DNA from: Sinorhizobium arboris LMG 14919
GTDB lineage: Bacteria; Pseudomonadota; Alphaproteobacteria; Rhizobiales; Rhizobiaceae
Direction of reading: 5' to 3'
Assembly: GCF_000427465.1 (NCBI RefSeq)
Contig: NZ_ATYB01000014.1
Location: 708,317-772,316 of the forward strand
Length of the DNA: 64,000 nucleotides
Shown one piece after another: positions 17,770-26,881 of the stretch. Position 1 is the first letter of the stretch, and every line of letters begins with the position of its first letter. The position numbers and the translations under genes were made by a program. The notes under the pieces were generated by a model that saw nothing but the letters and a program-made list of their open reading frames with translations, did not search any database and was not told the origin of the DNA.

Positions 17770-20088
17770 TTGGCAAGAAAAACGTCCCGCACGATCAGAT
17801 ATGCCGACCTGAATGCTGGCGACAACGCGCTGACGCGCCGGCTGATCGATGCCGGCAATCGCCTTGCCGACGAGGTAGCGCGCCTTTTTCCGCCCGAGCC
17901 CGACATTGCCGACCGCCACTATTGGCTCGAAGCGATGATCAACCACGTCCCCGATTATATATATGCCAAAGACACGGCGGGGCGCTTCCTGATCGCCAAT
18001 GATGTGACGGTCGCCGACAACGGCCTCGCAAGCCTGCAGGACCTCGTCGGCAAGACCGATTTCGACCTGCATCCGCATGAGTTCGCCCAGGCCGTCGCCG
18101 ACATCGAGCAACGGGTGATGGAGACCGGCGAACCGATCTTCGGCATCGAGGAACGCGCCATTGTAACCAAGGGCCGCGATCGCTGGCTCATGACATCGAA
18201 AGTGCCCCTGCGCAGCAAGGGCGGGAGGATCATCGGGATCGTCGGCATCTCGCGCGACATCAGCGATCGGAAGGCCGCCGAGCGCCTGCTCGAAGGCCAG
18301 GCCCGGCTGCTGGAGATGATAGCCAAGGGCCGGCCGCTCGGTGAGTTTTTCAACGAGCTGGTGCTGCTGATCGAGGCATTGTTGCCGGGTATCAAGGGCT
18401 CGATCCTGCTCCTTTCGGACGATGGCCGGCATCTGCTGCACGGCGCTGCCCCCAGCCTCGACGAGGCCTACTGCGCCGCGATTCACGACATTGAGATCGG
18501 TCCGGTTGCCGGGTCCTGCGGAACGGCCGCCTGGCGCGGCGAACAGGTTATCGTTTCCGATGTCTTTGCCGACCCCCTGTGGGAGGGATGCGCACCCCTC
18601 CTGAAGCCCTCCGGCCTGCGTTCCTGCTGGTCTACGCCCATCCTGTCGCGCGAGCGCAAGGTGCTCGGCACATTTGCCCTCTATGCACATGAGGTCGGGA
18701 CCCCGAGCGACCAGCAGCAGGAGCTGATCGCGATGGCCGCCCATCTCGCCGGAATTGCGATCGAGCGCAAGCGGGCCGAAGACCGGATCGGTTTCATGGC
18801 TCACCACGACGCCTTGACGGGTCTGCCGAACCGCGTTCTGTTCGAGGAGCAGGTCGCCGGCATGCTCGAGGGAATCCGCGAACGGGACCAATGGGCCGTT
18901 CTCGCCTTTCTCGATCTCGACAACTTCAAGCTGATCAATGACAGCCTTGGTCACGCCACGGGCGATGAGCTCCTGAAAGCCGTGGCCGGGCGCATGCGGG
19001 CGGCTGTGCGGAGATCCGATTTCGTCGTGCGCGTCGGCGGCGACGAGTTCATCATCCTCCTGAACGGTCTGCCGAAGGAGCGGGACGTTGTCCTGTCGCG
19101 GCTGGAAGATATCCGTGCCGCAATCGCCATGCCGGTGCATTTGCATGGGCGCACTCTGCAGGTCAGCTGCAGCATGGGAGTGGCCTGCTTCCCGAACCAG
19201 GGAAAGACGGCCGGCGAACTGCTCGCCAATGCCGACATGGCCATGTACCGAGCCAAGGAGCTCGGCCGCAACAACATTCAGGTCTTTACCGAGGAGATGG
19301 CGGCCAGGGCCCACGAAAAACTCCAGTCTCAGGAGGAGCTTCGCGAGGCGCTCGCGCGGGAGGAATTCCTGCTGCACTTCCAGCCGCAGATGAGCCTCGA
19401 TACCGGCCGCATCTTCGCTGCGGAGGCGTTGCTGCGTTGGAACCACCCGGTGCGCGGCATCATCTCGCCTGCGGCCTTCGTCCCTCTCGCGGAGGAAACC
19501 GGCCTGATCGTGCCGATCGGGGAGTGGGTCCTGCGCGCCGCCTGTCGCCAGTTGAAGGCCTGGCAGGACGCCGGCCTGCCACCGCTGATCGTCAGCGTCA
19601 ATGTTTCCGCGCGGCAGTTCCGCGAGCGTAACTGGGCAGCGCGTGTGGCGGCGATCCTGGAGGAAACCGGCCTTGAGGCCCGCTACCTCGAACTCGAACT
19701 CACCGAGAGTCTGATCATGCAGGACGTGCCGGGGGCGATCGCCACCATGCACGCGCTCGAGGCGATCGGCGTTCACCTTGCGATCGACGATTTCGGAACA
19801 GGTTATTCGAGCCTCAGCGCGCTCAAGCGCTTCCCGGTACGCCGGCTGAAGATCGACCGGTCCTTCGTGACGGACATTCCGCTCGATGCCGACGACATGG
19901 CGATCACTTCGGCGATCATCTCACTTGCGCAGAAGCTCGGCCTGCGGGTCATAGCCGAGGGTGTCGAGACCGAGGCCCAGGTCGAGTTTCTCCAGAAGAG
20001 CGGATGCGACGAGATCCAGGGCTTCTTCTTCAGCCGCCCTCTTTCGGGTGAGGATTTCAAAGCGCTGCTTTCGTCACCGCCGCCGTGA
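17770..20088 (+). CDS. PAS-GAF-GGDEF-EAL bifunctional c-di-GMP enzyme
   Basis: A 772-residue protein with domains in the order PAS (about residues 55-170), GAF (about 185-325), GGDEF (about 335-505) and EAL (about 515-765). Both catalytic signatures are canonical: RVGGDEF for diguanylate cyclase, and EALLRW, DDFGTG, KID and EGVET for phosphodiesterase. No membrane segment is seen, so it senses cytoplasmic or soluble signals through PAS/GAF. I prefer TTG 17770, seven bases after CGGAGG; the frame is also open from GTG 17746, which lacks an RBS. It probably tunes motility, exopolysaccharide or attachment. Confidence 0.94.
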   Translation: MARKTSRTIRYADLNAGDNALTRRLIDAGNRLADEVARLFPPEPDIADRHYWLEAMINHVPDYIYAKDTAGRFLIANDVTVADNGLASLQDLVGKTDFDLHPHEFAQAVADIEQRVMETGEPIFGIEERAIVTKGRDRWLMTSKVPLRSKGGRIIGIVGISRDISDRKAAERLLEGQARLLEMIAKGRPLGEFFNELVLLIEALLPGIKGSILLLSDDGRHLLHGAAPSLDEAYCAAIHDIEIGPVAGSCGTAAWRGEQVIVSDVFADPLWEGCAPLLKPSGLRSCWSTPILSRERKVLGTFALYAHEVGTPSDQQQELIAMAAHLAGIAIERKRAEDRIGFMAHHDALTGLPNRVLFEEQVAGMLEGIRERDQWAVLAFLDLDNFKLINDSLGHATGDELLKAVAGRMRAAVRRSDFVVRVGGDEFIILLNGLPKERDVVLSRLEDIRAAIAMPVHLHGRTLQVSCSMGVACFPNQGKTAGELLANADMAMYRAKELGRNNIQVFTEEMAARAHEKLQSQEELREALAREEFLLHFQPQMSLDTGRIFAAEALLRWNHPVRGIISPAAFVPLAEETGLIVPIGEWVLRAACRQLKAWQDAGLPPLIVSVNVSARQFRERNWAARVAAILEETGLEARYLELELTESLIMQDVPGAIATMHALEAIGVHLAIDDFGTGYSSLSALKRFPVRRLKIDRSFVTDIPLDADDMAITSAIISLAQKLGLRVIAEGVETEAQVEFLQKSGCDEIQGFFFSRPLSGEDFKALLSSPPP

Positions 20089-20412
20089 TCCCGGCAACGG
20101 TCGCATTCCAGTTGCGGAGCGCGGTGTCACGATTGTGATCTGAAGTTTGCTGACACCGGCCCCGCTCAGGCCGTAAATGCAAACCGGTGCCACAGAGCGC
20201 TTCCAGGGAGAGTGTGCGGTTTTCCGTCCGGAAGTGCGTAGTCTCAAAAGGCTGGAGCGGTTTCCGCTTGCGTCCCGTTCCGACTTGCCGGTAACCATTC
20301 GAGACTGCTTCGCAATGATTCACTTCGAAGCATCTTGATCTGGCCCTCGGAATGGAGCAGGTGGACCATCCCGCCACTCGCTTTTCCGTGCAGCACAACG
20401 CATTAGAGTTCG
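20089..20412. other. Intergenic region with repeat-like sequence
   Basis: 324 bp between the GGDEF-EAL gene and the L,D-transpeptidase. The centre (20210-20300) carries GTGCGGTTTTCCGTCCGG and GGAGCGGTTTCCGC, degenerate copies of the palindromic repeat family seen at 3203 and 12838. The last 60 bp should hold the transpeptidase promoter. No convincing gene. Confidence 0.5.
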
Positions 20413-21192
20413 ATGTCATCACCGCCAGCTTTGTCCCGACGTCAGTTTCTCCGCACATCCGCGTTGGCAATCGCCTCCGCCGGGCTTGCGGGTTGCACGT
20501 CTTCGATGAATACGAATCGCTTCCGCGAGCAAACGATGCCGGTCTACCGCAATCCCGCGCTCGAAAGCCGTTGGATCGGCCCTCCGGGAGGGATCTATGA
20601 AGGGCCCGTCGGCGAAGGGCCGATCGGCTTGCCGCCGCAGGATGCCTACTATGCGGAGATCTACGCGGCGCGCGAAGACGGCGGCTTCCTCATCCCGGCT
20701 GTTCCCTTCCGGCAGATCGACCCGCGCTTCTATCGCCAGGAGGTCAGCGACCCCTTCGGTGAGGCTCCAGGCACGATCGTCGTCGACACGGCCGATCGCT
20801 ATCTCTATCTCGTCCAGCCGGGCGGGCGCGCGATGCGCTATGGCGTCGGGTTGGGCCGCGAAGGTTTTGCCTGGTCGGGCCGCGGCCTGATCCAGTGGAA
20901 GCAGAAATGGCCGAAGTGGACGCCGCCGAACGAAATGATCGCCCGTCAGCCCGTACTGGCGAAATATTCCGCTGATAATGGCGGCATGCCGCCGGGGCTC
21001 GACAATCCGCTCGGCTCGCGCGCGCTCTACATCTTCCAGAACGGCCAGGATACGCTGTATCGCGTTCACGGGACGCCCGAATGGCAATCGATCGGCAAGG
21101 CGGTCTCTTCCGGTTGCGTCCGCATGGTCAATCAGGACGTGATCGATCTTTACGACCGCGTGCGCAACAAGGCGCCGATCCTCGTCATCTGA
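20413..21192 (+). CDS. Tat-exported lipoprotein L,D-transpeptidase (YkuD fold)
   Basis: A 259-residue enzyme that crosslinks peptidoglycan or attaches proteins to it. The N-terminus carries a twin-arginine motif (RRQFLRT, residues 9-15) and a lipobox LAGC (Cys28), suggesting export folded through Tat and then lipidation. The YkuD catalytic domain covers about residues 115-259, with the HGTPEW stretch and the active-site SSGCVRM (Cys near 234). It probably acts at the outer face of the inner membrane or the inner leaflet of the outer membrane. It is followed by a short terminator hairpin. Confidence 0.94.
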   Translation: MSSPPALSRRQFLRTSALAIASAGLAGCTSSMNTNRFREQTMPVYRNPALESRWIGPPGGIYEGPVGEGPIGLPPQDAYYAEIYAAREDGGFLIPAVPFRQIDPRFYRQEVSDPFGEAPGTIVVDTADRYLYLVQPGGRAMRYGVGLGREGFAWSGRGLIQWKQKWPKWTPPNEMIARQPVLAKYSADNGGMPPGLDNPLGSRALYIFQNGQDTLYRVHGTPEWQSIGKAVSSGCVRMVNQDVIDLYDRVRNKAPILVI

Positions 21193-21193
21193 C

Positions 21194-21218
21194 GGCCTGT
21201 CTAAGGCCTGTGTTTTTT
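21194..21218 (+). terminator. Terminator after L,D-transpeptidase
   Basis: GGCCT (21194-21198) and AGGCC (21204-21208) form a short hairpin followed by TGTGTTTTTT. It lies immediately after the stop codon of the transpeptidase gene. The stem is short, so termination may be partial. Confidence 0.55.
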
Positions 21219-21314
21219 CAGACCAAGGACTTGATCTGGCTGGCATCCCTGTGACGGGCACAGGGACGAGGAGATCGAACAAGCCGCAGCGGGTATCCCT
21301 GATCTCAACAGGCC

Positions 21315-21352
21315 TCAGAGCGTTTCACTGTCTTATTGAAATAGTGAAAGGC
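21315..21352. repeat. Palindromic repeat downstream of ohrR
   Basis: TTTCACT (21323-21329) and AGTGAAA (21343-21349) form an inverted repeat inside the AGCGTTTCACTG motif common in rhizobial intergenic regions. Nearby AACGGAAAACCGTT (21379-21392) is another short dyad. The region (21219-21432) separates converging genes and holds no gene. Confidence 0.55.
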
Positions 21353-21432
21353 CCAAGACTAATCCTTTGAACTGCGCATTCCCAACGGAAAACCGTTACA
21401 CACGTTTCCTGGAACTGCTCCAGCATCGGTTG

Positions 21433-21909
21433 TCAGGTGTCGCGTTGACTTCCAGCGAGCCGCTGCGTCAGGCGATGCAGCGCGTCGCGCAATTCGCCGA
21501 CCTCCTCCAGGCTGCAGCCCGAGGCACTGCCGATATCACGCAGAATGCCGAAGGCTTCGGCCTTCAGCTCCCGGCCGCGATCCGTGAGGCTGACGAGCAC
21601 CTGCCGCTCGTCCGCCACATCGCGTACACGGCGGACATAGCCTGCTGCTTCCAGTCGTTTGAGCAGGGGCGAGAGGGTGCCTGAATCGAGACCCAGCTCT
21701 TCGCCGATTCGTTTCACCGTTATGCGGTCCTGCTGCCAGAGCGCCAACAGCACAAGATATTGCGGATAAGTCAGCCCGAAACGGTCGAGCAATGGCTTGT
21801 AGGCGCGATTGAAGGCGTGCGCCGCCGAGTAGACGGCAAAACAAAGCTGCCTGCCGAGCGCCAGCGCTTCATCGGAATCTGCGTCGAATTTTGCCGCTTT
21901 CGTCGTCAT
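21433..21909 (-). CDS. ohrR: MarR-family organic peroxide sensor OhrR
   Basis: A 158-residue MarR-type repressor. The reactive cysteine lies in LGRQLCFAVYSAAHA (Cys about residue 23), matching the peroxidatic Cys of OhrR. The winged helix with RIGEELGLDSGTLSPLLKRL is at about residues 69-88. Organic hydroperoxides oxidise the Cys and release DNA. It is divergent from ohr, its target, with an AT-rich palindromic operator between them. This pair is known in S. meliloti. Confidence 0.95.
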   Translation of the reverse strand: MTTKAAKFDADSDEALALGRQLCFAVYSAAHAFNRAYKPLLDRFGLTYPQYLVLLALWQQDRITVKRIGEELGLDSGTLSPLLKRLEAAGYVRRVRDVADERQVLVSLTDRGRELKAEAFGILRDIGSASGCSLEEVGELRDALHRLTQRLAGSQRDT

Positions 21910-21940
21910 GATGTCATTGTCGCAAATTCACGCCGGCAAA

Positions 21941-21964
21941 GCAATTTGCAAAATTAATTTGCGC
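21941..21964. promoter_or_regulatory. OhrR operator candidate in the ohrR/ohr gap
   Basis: An imperfect palindrome, GCAAAATTAATTTGC (21948-21962), with a further AATTTGC half-site just upstream (21943-21949). It lies between divergent ohrR and ohr in the only AT-rich patch of the gap, as expected for OhrR sites. Binding is inferred. Confidence 0.7.
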
Positions 21965-22017
21965 GCTATTTAATATTGCGATATAGAAAATCGGCAACCA
22001 CAAGGAAGGAGACTGTC

Positions 22018-22440
22018 ATGCCCATCCTCTATCGCACTACCGCGTCCGCGACCGGCGGCCGCGCCGGTCAGGCCAAGAGCAAGGACGGCGTTCTCGACGT
22101 GACGCTGACCGTTCCGAAGGAACTCGGAGGCGACGGCGCGCGCGGCACCAATCCCGAGCAGCTCTTTGCCGCCGGCTATTCCGCCTGCTTTCTCGGTGCA
22201 CTGAAATTCGTCGCCGGCAAGGAGAAGGTAAAGCTTGCGGAAGACACGACGGTGACGGGCACGGTCGGCATTGGACCTCGCGACGACGGAACGGGCTTCT
22301 TTATCGACGCGGCGCTGGAAATCTCGTCGCCCGGCGTGGAAAAGGCGGTTCTGGAAGACCTCGTCCAGAAGGCGCATATCGTTTGCCCTTACAGCCATGC
22401 GACAAGGGGCAATATCGACGTGAAGCTGACGGTGGCCTGA
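22018..22440 (+). CDS. ohr: Organic hydroperoxide resistance protein Ohr
   Basis: A 140-residue thiol peroxidase of the Ohr/OsmC family that detoxifies organic hydroperoxides. The two catalytic cysteines are in [12 protein letters not shown] (Cys about 60) and [12 protein letters not shown] (Cys about 124), and the catalytic Arg lies near the N-terminus. The start is ATG 22018 after AAGGAG; the ORF from 21976 runs through the operator zone. Its usual reductant is a lipoylated protein. Controlled by the divergent OhrR. Confidence 0.97.
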   Translation: MPILYRTTASATGGRAGQAKSKDGVLDVTLTVPKELGGDGARGTNPEQLFAAGYSACFLGALKFVAGKEKVKLAEDTTVTGTVGIGPRDDGTGFFIDAALEISSPGVEKAVLEDLVQKAHIVCPYSHATRGNIDVKLTVA

Positions 22441-22549
22441 TCGGGCCGTTTCGGGAAAGCCGAAGCTCGGAGCGAAACTCCGGGCGTCGGCCTGCCCTGG
22501 CAGTTCCGCCGCAGGGCAAGAGTTGGCTAGCGGTCGGAACGCCTGCGTT
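22441..22549. other. Intergenic gap with repeat-like dyads
   Basis: The 109 bp between ohr and the convergent YjdM gene contains short self-complementary runs (for example CTGCCCTGGCAG and GGAGCGAAACTCC). They may serve as a bidirectional terminator. No gene is seen. Confidence 0.4.
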
Positions 22550-22762
22550 TCACGCCTTCTTCAGAAATTCGGTACGCAGCACCAATCCCTTGATTTTTTC
22601 GACCCGGCACTCGACCTCGTTCGGATCGTCCGTCAGGCGGATGCCCTTGACCAGCGTGCCGCGCTTCAGCGTGGCGGAAGTTCCCTTTACCTTCAGATCC
22701 TTGATCAGGATGACATTGTCGCCATCCTTGAGAACAGCGCCGTTCGAATCCTTGACGTCCAT
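22550..22762 (-). CDS. yjdM: Alkylphosphonate utilisation protein PhnA/YjdM, short form
   Basis: A 70-residue protein matching the C-terminal domain of PhnA/YjdM (KDSNGAVLKDGDNVILIKDLK, then the VKGTSATLKRGT turn). The N-terminal zinc-ribbon of the roughly 110-residue E. coli protein is missing, which is common in alphaproteobacteria. Despite the family name, a role in phosphonate use is doubtful. It starts eight bases after the stop of the HerA-like gene, so it is probably co-transcribed with it. Confidence 0.85.
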   Translation of the reverse strand: MDVKDSNGAVLKDGDNVILIKDLKVKGTSATLKRGTLVKGIRLTDDPNEVECRVEKIKGLVLRTEFLKKA

Positions 22763-22770
22763 GGCCTATC

Positions 22771-24333
22771 CTATCGCTTCAGGCTGCCGAGAATGCCGCG
22801 CACAAGGGCTCGTCCCACCTGGGTCGCAACCGTTCGCGCGACCGACTTCATCGCGGCTTCCATGATGGTTTCCCGCCTGTAGCCGGAGGAGCGCGGCCGG
22901 GCCTGTTTGCCGGAGGGCGCTTCGGCCGCGTCGTCGCCGAAGCCGGGCAGGGTCCAGCGGCCGCCGCCGGAACTCTCCTCGGCCGATTTTTCTTCAGCCT
23001 GCTGGGCAGCCTCCGCCTGTTGCGCGGCCTTGGCCGCCCGTTTGGCAAGTATCTCATAGGCCGATTCCCGATCGAAATCCTCGTCGTAGAGGCCCCGCAC
23101 CGGGCTCACATCCATCACCTTCTGCCGTTCCGCCTGCGTGAGAGGGCCGAGGCGCGAGGCCGGCGGGCGAACCAGGGTCCTCTCGACGATCGATGGCGAT
23201 CCCTTGCCCTCGAGTGTCGAGACCAGAGCCTCGCCGGTGCCGAGATTGGTGATCACGTCGACACAATTGAAGTCGGGGTTGGGGCGGAATGTGTCGGCAG
23301 CCGTCTTGACGGCCTTTTGTTCCCGCGGGGAATAGGCGCGCAGCGCGTGCTGGACGCGGTTGCCGAGTTGAGCGAGTACCGTCTCCGGCACGTCGAGCGG
23401 GTTCTGTGTGACGAAAAAGACGCCGACGCCCTTCGAGCGGATCAACCGGACGACCTGCTCGACGCGTTCGACGAGAACCTTCGGCGCATCGTTGAAGAGC
23501 AGATGCGCTTCGTCGAAGAAGAACACCAGTTTCGGCTTGTCGGGATCGCCGACTTCGGGCAGCTCTTCAAAAAGTTCGGAAAGGAGCCAGAGCAGGAAAG
23601 TCGCGTAGAGCCGCGGGTTCATCATCAGCTTGTCGGCGGCAAGCACCGAAATCGCGCCGCGCCCGTCATTGGTGGTCCGCATGATATCGGTGATCTTCAG
23701 CGCCGGCTCACCAAAGAAATGCTCCGCCCCCTGCTGTTCAAGGATCAGGAGTTCCCGTTGGATCGAGCCGACGGAAGACTTGGAAATGAATCCGAACTGA
23801 TTGGAAAGCTGACCCGCATTCTCGCCCATGTAATTGAGCAGGGCCTGCAGATCCTTCAGGTCGAGCAGCGGAAGGCCACCCTCGTCGGCGATCTTGAACG
23901 CGATGTTCAGCACGCCTTCCTGTGCGTCCGTCGCATTCATCAGCCGCGACAGAAGGAGTGGGCCCATTTCGGAAATGGTGGTGCGGACCCTGTGACCCTT
24001 TTCGCCATAGAGATCCCAGAAAATCACCGGAAACTCCTGGAAGTCGTAAGGCTCGAGGCCGATCAGCTCAGCGCGCTTCAGCAGGAAGTCCTTCGGCTCG
24101 CCCATTGCGCCGATACCGGAAAGATCGCCCTTCACGTCCGCGCAGAAGACCGGAACGCCGGCATTCGAGAAACCCTCGGCCAAGATCTGCAGCGTGACGG
24201 TCTTGCCAGTCCCCGTGGCGCCGGTGACCAGTCCGTGGCGGTTGCCGAACTTCAGCTCCAGATATTCGCCTTTGTTGATCGAATCGTCCGGCTTGCGGCT
24301 GGTTCCGATATAGATCTTGCCTTCCTGCAGCAT
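22771..24333 (-). CDS. HerA-like ATPase, DUF853 family
   Basis: A 520-residue P-loop ATPase of the HerA/FtsK superfamily (DUF853). Walker A is GATGTGKTVT (near residue 35), Walker B is KLVFFFDEAHLLF (about 270). An Ala/Glu/Gln-rich linker (AAKAAQQAEAAQQAEE) precedes the C-terminal tail, which ends VGRALVRGILGSLKR. The start is ATG 24333 (MLQEGKIYIGTSR); the longer ORF to 24531 is spurious. DUF853 proteins are widespread in proteobacteria and their role is unsettled. No NurA nuclease is adjacent. Confidence 0.92.
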   Translation of the reverse strand: MLQEGKIYIGTSRKPDDSINKGEYLELKFGNRHGLVTGATGTGKTVTLQILAEGFSNAGVPVFCADVKGDLSGIGAMGEPKDFLLKRAELIGLEPYDFQEFPVIFWDLYGEKGHRVRTTISEMGPLLLSRLMNATDAQEGVLNIAFKIADEGGLPLLDLKDLQALLNYMGENAGQLSNQFGFISKSSVGSIQRELLILEQQGAEHFFGEPALKITDIMRTTNDGRGAISVLAADKLMMNPRLYATFLLWLLSELFEELPEVGDPDKPKLVFFFDEAHLLFNDAPKVLVERVEQVVRLIRSKGVGVFFVTQNPLDVPETVLAQLGNRVQHALRAYSPREQKAVKTAADTFRPNPDFNCVDVITNLGTGEALVSTLEGKGSPSIVERTLVRPPASRLGPLTQAERQKVMDVSPVRGLYDEDFDRESAYEILAKRAAKAAQQAEAAQQAEEKSAEESSGGGRWTLPGFGDDAAEAPSGKQARPRSSGYRRETIMEAAMKSVARTVATQVGRALVRGILGSLKR

Positions 24334-24585
24334 GGGGGCTTCATCTCCGTCTGTCGATTTTCTCAATGAAAGCGGGTATTTCCCGCATGTCGCAAAGTCA
24401 GTCATCGAAACATGGCGCGCATCTGTTATAGGCGGTGCGTATTCCCCCGGCAACATGATTGCGGGCAGGACGAAGGGTCGGATTGCCATCTGGACAGCTC
24501 CGTGAAACGATGCCGCAAGTTGGCGGAGCATGGGTATGCGAGGTCCGTCTCGGTGCTCTTGTCATTCCGGCATCGTTCATTTACC

Positions 24586-24601
24586 TTGACGTTAACGTCA
24601 A
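24586..24601. promoter_or_regulatory. Perfect 16-bp palindrome upstream of DUF2267-like gene
   Basis: TTGACGTTAACGTCAA is a perfect self-complementary sequence ending 20 bases before ATG 24622. It coincides with a TTGAC -35-like element. ACGTTAACGT-type dyads are typical of MerR-family (LiuR-like) and some LacI-type operators. It is a strong candidate repressor site; the cognate regulator is not in this window. Confidence 0.65.
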
Positions 24602-24621
24602 AATCGATCGAGGAGATTTCT

Positions 24622-25014
24622 ATGAGTGAACTGGTCACGCGCGTGGCGGAAAATGTCGGCATCGAGACCGCGACGGCGGAAAAGGCAGTCGGGATGATCC
24701 TCGGCTTCCTGCAGCGTGAGGCCGCCGAAGGTCCCGTCGCGCAGATGATCGAGGCGATCCCCGGTGCGCCCGAGCTGGTCGCCCGGTACAATGGCGAGGG
24801 CAGCAATGGCGGCGGTCTCCTTGGCGGCCTGATATCCGCGGTCGGCGGTGGGGGCGTCATGGCACTCGGGCAGCAATTGATGAGCCAGGGGCTTGGCATG
24901 GGAGAAATCACGGCGCTCGCCAAAGAGACGATCGCATTTGCCAAGGAGAAGGCGGGCGAGGAGGTCGTCGACGAGGTGGTTGCCTCCGTTCCGGGCCTCA
25001 GCCAGTTCGTCTGA
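24622..25014 (+). CDS. DUF2267-like conserved protein
   Basis: A 130-residue soluble protein starting MSELVTRVAENVGIETATAEK, with GAGGAG seven bases before ATG 24622. It has a helical N-terminal half (about residues 1-50) followed by a Gly-rich stretch (SNGGGLLGGL, near 62-71) and a second helical part. It resembles the DUF2267/DUF2780 group, whose function is unknown. It is divergent from the HerA-like gene, sits behind a perfect palindrome and has a strong terminator after it, so it is a single-gene transcript. Confidence 0.7.
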   Translation: MSELVTRVAENVGIETATAEKAVGMILGFLQREAAEGPVAQMIEAIPGAPELVARYNGEGSNGGGLLGGLISAVGGGGVMALGQQLMSQGLGMGEITALAKETIAFAKEKAGEEVVDEVVASVPGLSQFV

Positions 25015-25032
25015 TTGCTCTGAAGCTTAGGT

Positions 25033-25074
25033 GGCCGCCCCTTGGGCCCGAGGGGGCGGCCGAAATGCTTTTTT
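25033..25074. terminator. Bidirectional terminator between convergent genes
   Basis: GGCCGCCCC (25033-25041) pairs perfectly with GGGGCGGCC (25053-25061), followed by GAAATGCTTTTTTCC on the plus strand. It sits between the DUF2267-like gene and the minus-strand aldo/keto reductase and can serve the plus strand well. Confidence 0.85.
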
Positions 25075-25076
25075 CC

Positions 25077-25904
25077 TTACTTATCCCATTCGGGAGCAAG
25101 GCCCTGCGGATTGACGATCCGCCCATCCGGGCGGGCAAGCTCGCGGATCGCGGCCATTTCCTCCCGCGTCAGCGCGAAGTCGAATATCGCGAAATTTTCC
25201 TTGAGCCGCGCCTCCGTCGCCGTCTTCGAAAGCACGATGACGTCCTGCTGTTGCACTAGCCAGCGCAGCGCCACCTGCGCCGCCGTCTTGCCGTGGCGGC
25301 CGCCGATCTCCGTGAGGAGCCGGTCGGCAGGCACTTTGCCGTTGGCCATGGCATAATAGGCCGTGAGCGACATTCCGAGCCGCCGCGCCGTCTGGAGGAC
25401 CTGCGTCTGGTCGAGATAAGGATGATACTCGACCTGGTTCGTGGCGAGCGGGGCATTGCTGAGCTGCGCCGCCTCTTCCATCTGCGTGGTGTTGAAGTTG
25501 CTGATGCCGATATGGCGCACCTTACCGGCATCCCGCACCTCGTTCAGGGCGCCGATGCGCTCGGCCATCGGCACGTCGCTGCCCGGCCAGTGTAGAAGCA
25601 GCAAATCGACATGGTCGGTCTTCAGCTTTCTCAGGCTCTCATCGACCGAGGCGATGAAGGCGTCGTGACGATAGTTGTCGACCCATACCTTCGTGGTCAG
25701 GAAGACGTCCGCCCGCGGGATGCCCGACTTTTGCATGGCATCGCCGACCTCCGCCTCGTTGCCGTAGATCTGGGCGGTGTCGACGTGGCGGAAACCTAGT
25801 TTCAGGGCCTGCGGCAGGATTCGAAGCACCTCCGCTCCGGACATACGGAATGTGCCGAAGCCGAGCGCGGGAATATTGGCGCCATTGGAACTGACTGCAT
25901 GCAT
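25077..25904 (-). CDS. Aldo/keto reductase
   Basis: A 275-residue NADPH-dependent (beta/alpha)8 reductase, similar to 2,5-diketo-D-gluconate reductases. The catalytic tetrad is visible: Asp and Tyr in HVDTAQIYGNE (about 41-51), Lys in LTTKVW (about 73) and His in LLLLHWPG (about 106). Signature 3 lies near VLSKTATEARLKENF. The substrate is unknown; sugar or aldehyde reduction is likely. It shares a terminator region with the DUF2267-like gene. Confidence 0.94.
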   Translation of the reverse strand: MHAVSSNGANIPALGFGTFRMSGAEVLRILPQALKLGFRHVDTAQIYGNEAEVGDAMQKSGIPRADVFLTTKVWVDNYRHDAFIASVDESLRKLKTDHVDLLLLHWPGSDVPMAERIGALNEVRDAGKVRHIGISNFNTTQMEEAAQLSNAPLATNQVEYHPYLDQTQVLQTARRLGMSLTAYYAMANGKVPADRLLTEIGGRHGKTAAQVALRWLVQQQDVIVLSKTATEARLKENFAIFDFALTREEMAAIRELARPDGRIVNPQGLAPEWDK

Positions 25905-26039
25905 TGAGAACTCCTTCGCTGCGAGCGCCCGGCGACGCGACCCCCTATACTTGTCCGCGCAAGGCGCGCCTTCAAGCTTGTTTTGGAAAACGGGACGCGC
26001 CAGCCTGACTTGCCCATTGACCCGGATTCGTTGATCTGG

Positions 26040-26094
26040 AAGTTGAGACGCGGGATGCGGGCGGAAAATCGAACAAATTTCTCCTCATCCCGCC
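26040..26094. repeat. Palindromic intergenic repeat
   Basis: CGGGATG (26051-26057) pairs with CATCCCG (26086-26092) around GGCGGAAAATCGAACAAATT. This is the family seen at 12838 and 62932, with the recurring GGCGGAAAA core and TCCTCAT(C/T)CCG end. It lies just after the 3' end of the methyltransferase gene; the rest of the 25905-26094 gap shows nothing else. Confidence 0.6.
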
Positions 26095-26868
26095 CTAGCG
26101 ATTTCTTGTCGCGACGATGAAAAGCCGCGGGAAACGCAGGAGCACGCGCCCGTTTTTCATCGCCGGATAGGCCTTCCTGATCTTCTCGGCATAGGCGGCA
26201 AGGTAACCGGCCCGCTGCGTGGCGGGCAGCGCGTCGAGATAGGGGCGCAATCCCGTGCCCTTCACCCATTCGACAATGGCGTTCGCATTTGCGAGTTGGT
26301 GGTAATACACGGTGTGCCAGACATCGACCCGGGCCTCCTTCGAGGTCAGCCTTTCGACATAGGTCGCAGGCGAGGGCAGGGACTTGCGCCGTGTGGTACG
26401 GCCGGCAAACGCCGGGGCGAAGGCGGCCTCTTCCGCCGTTTCCTCCATCAGCAGATGCGTCGGCTCATCGAGATTGTCGGGCATCTGCACCGCGAGCGTT
26501 CCGCCGGGCGCAAGCGCAGCCATGAGCCGCTCGAATAGCGTGATGTGCTCCGGCAGCCACTGGAAAACCGCGTTGGCAAAGAAGAGCGCGCTCTCCGCCG
26601 GCGGCGTCCAGGCCGCAAGGTCGGCCTCTTCGAAGCGCAGATCCGGCAAACGCGCGCGCGCGGCCGAAAGCATGTCCCCGTCGCTGTCGATGCCGGTAAG
26701 CGGGTTGCCTGGAAATCGATCGAGGATCAGCTCGGTCGAGTTGCCCGGGCCACAGCCGAGGTCGAAGGCGGGGCCGGCGGGCAGGTCTGGTACCTGCGCC
26801 AGCAGGTCGCGCGCCGGACGCGTCCGCTCGTCCTCGAATTTGGCATATTGCGCTGCCGACCAGGCCAT
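26095..26868 (-). CDS. tam: Trans-aconitate 2-methyltransferase Tam
   Basis: A 257-residue SAM-dependent methyltransferase, the family's normal length. Motif I is FDLGCGPGNSTELI (about residues 36-49), motif II includes LRFEEADLAAW, and the Tam-type NAVFQWLPEH follows near 93. Tam methylates trans-aconitate, an inhibitor formed from the TCA intermediate cis-aconitate. It is 13 bp downstream of the HAD gene and probably co-transcribed with it. Confidence 0.94.
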   Translation of the reverse strand: MAWSAAQYAKFEDERTRPARDLLAQVPDLPAGPAFDLGCGPGNSTELILDRFPGNPLTGIDSDGDMLSAARARLPDLRFEEADLAAWTPPAESALFFANAVFQWLPEHITLFERLMAALAPGGTLAVQMPDNLDEPTHLLMEETAEEAAFAPAFAGRTTRRKSLPSPATYVERLTSKEARVDVWHTVYYHQLANANAIVEWVKGTGLRPYLDALPATQRAGYLAAYAEKIRKAYPAMKNGRVLLRFPRLFIVATRNR

Positions 26869-26881
26869 GGGCGTGGCTCCT

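Noticed and set aside
16819..19776. 985-codon minus-strand ORF antisense to the PAS-GAF-GGDEF-EAL gene
   Set aside because: Only its C-terminal 219 codons (the GST) look like protein; the rest is low-complexity mirror of a canonical gene on the other strand.
22771..24333. HerA-like ATPase as part of a defence system
   Set aside because: It is the widespread DUF853 type, with no SIR2, NurA or nuclease partner; YjdM is its only co-transcribed gene.
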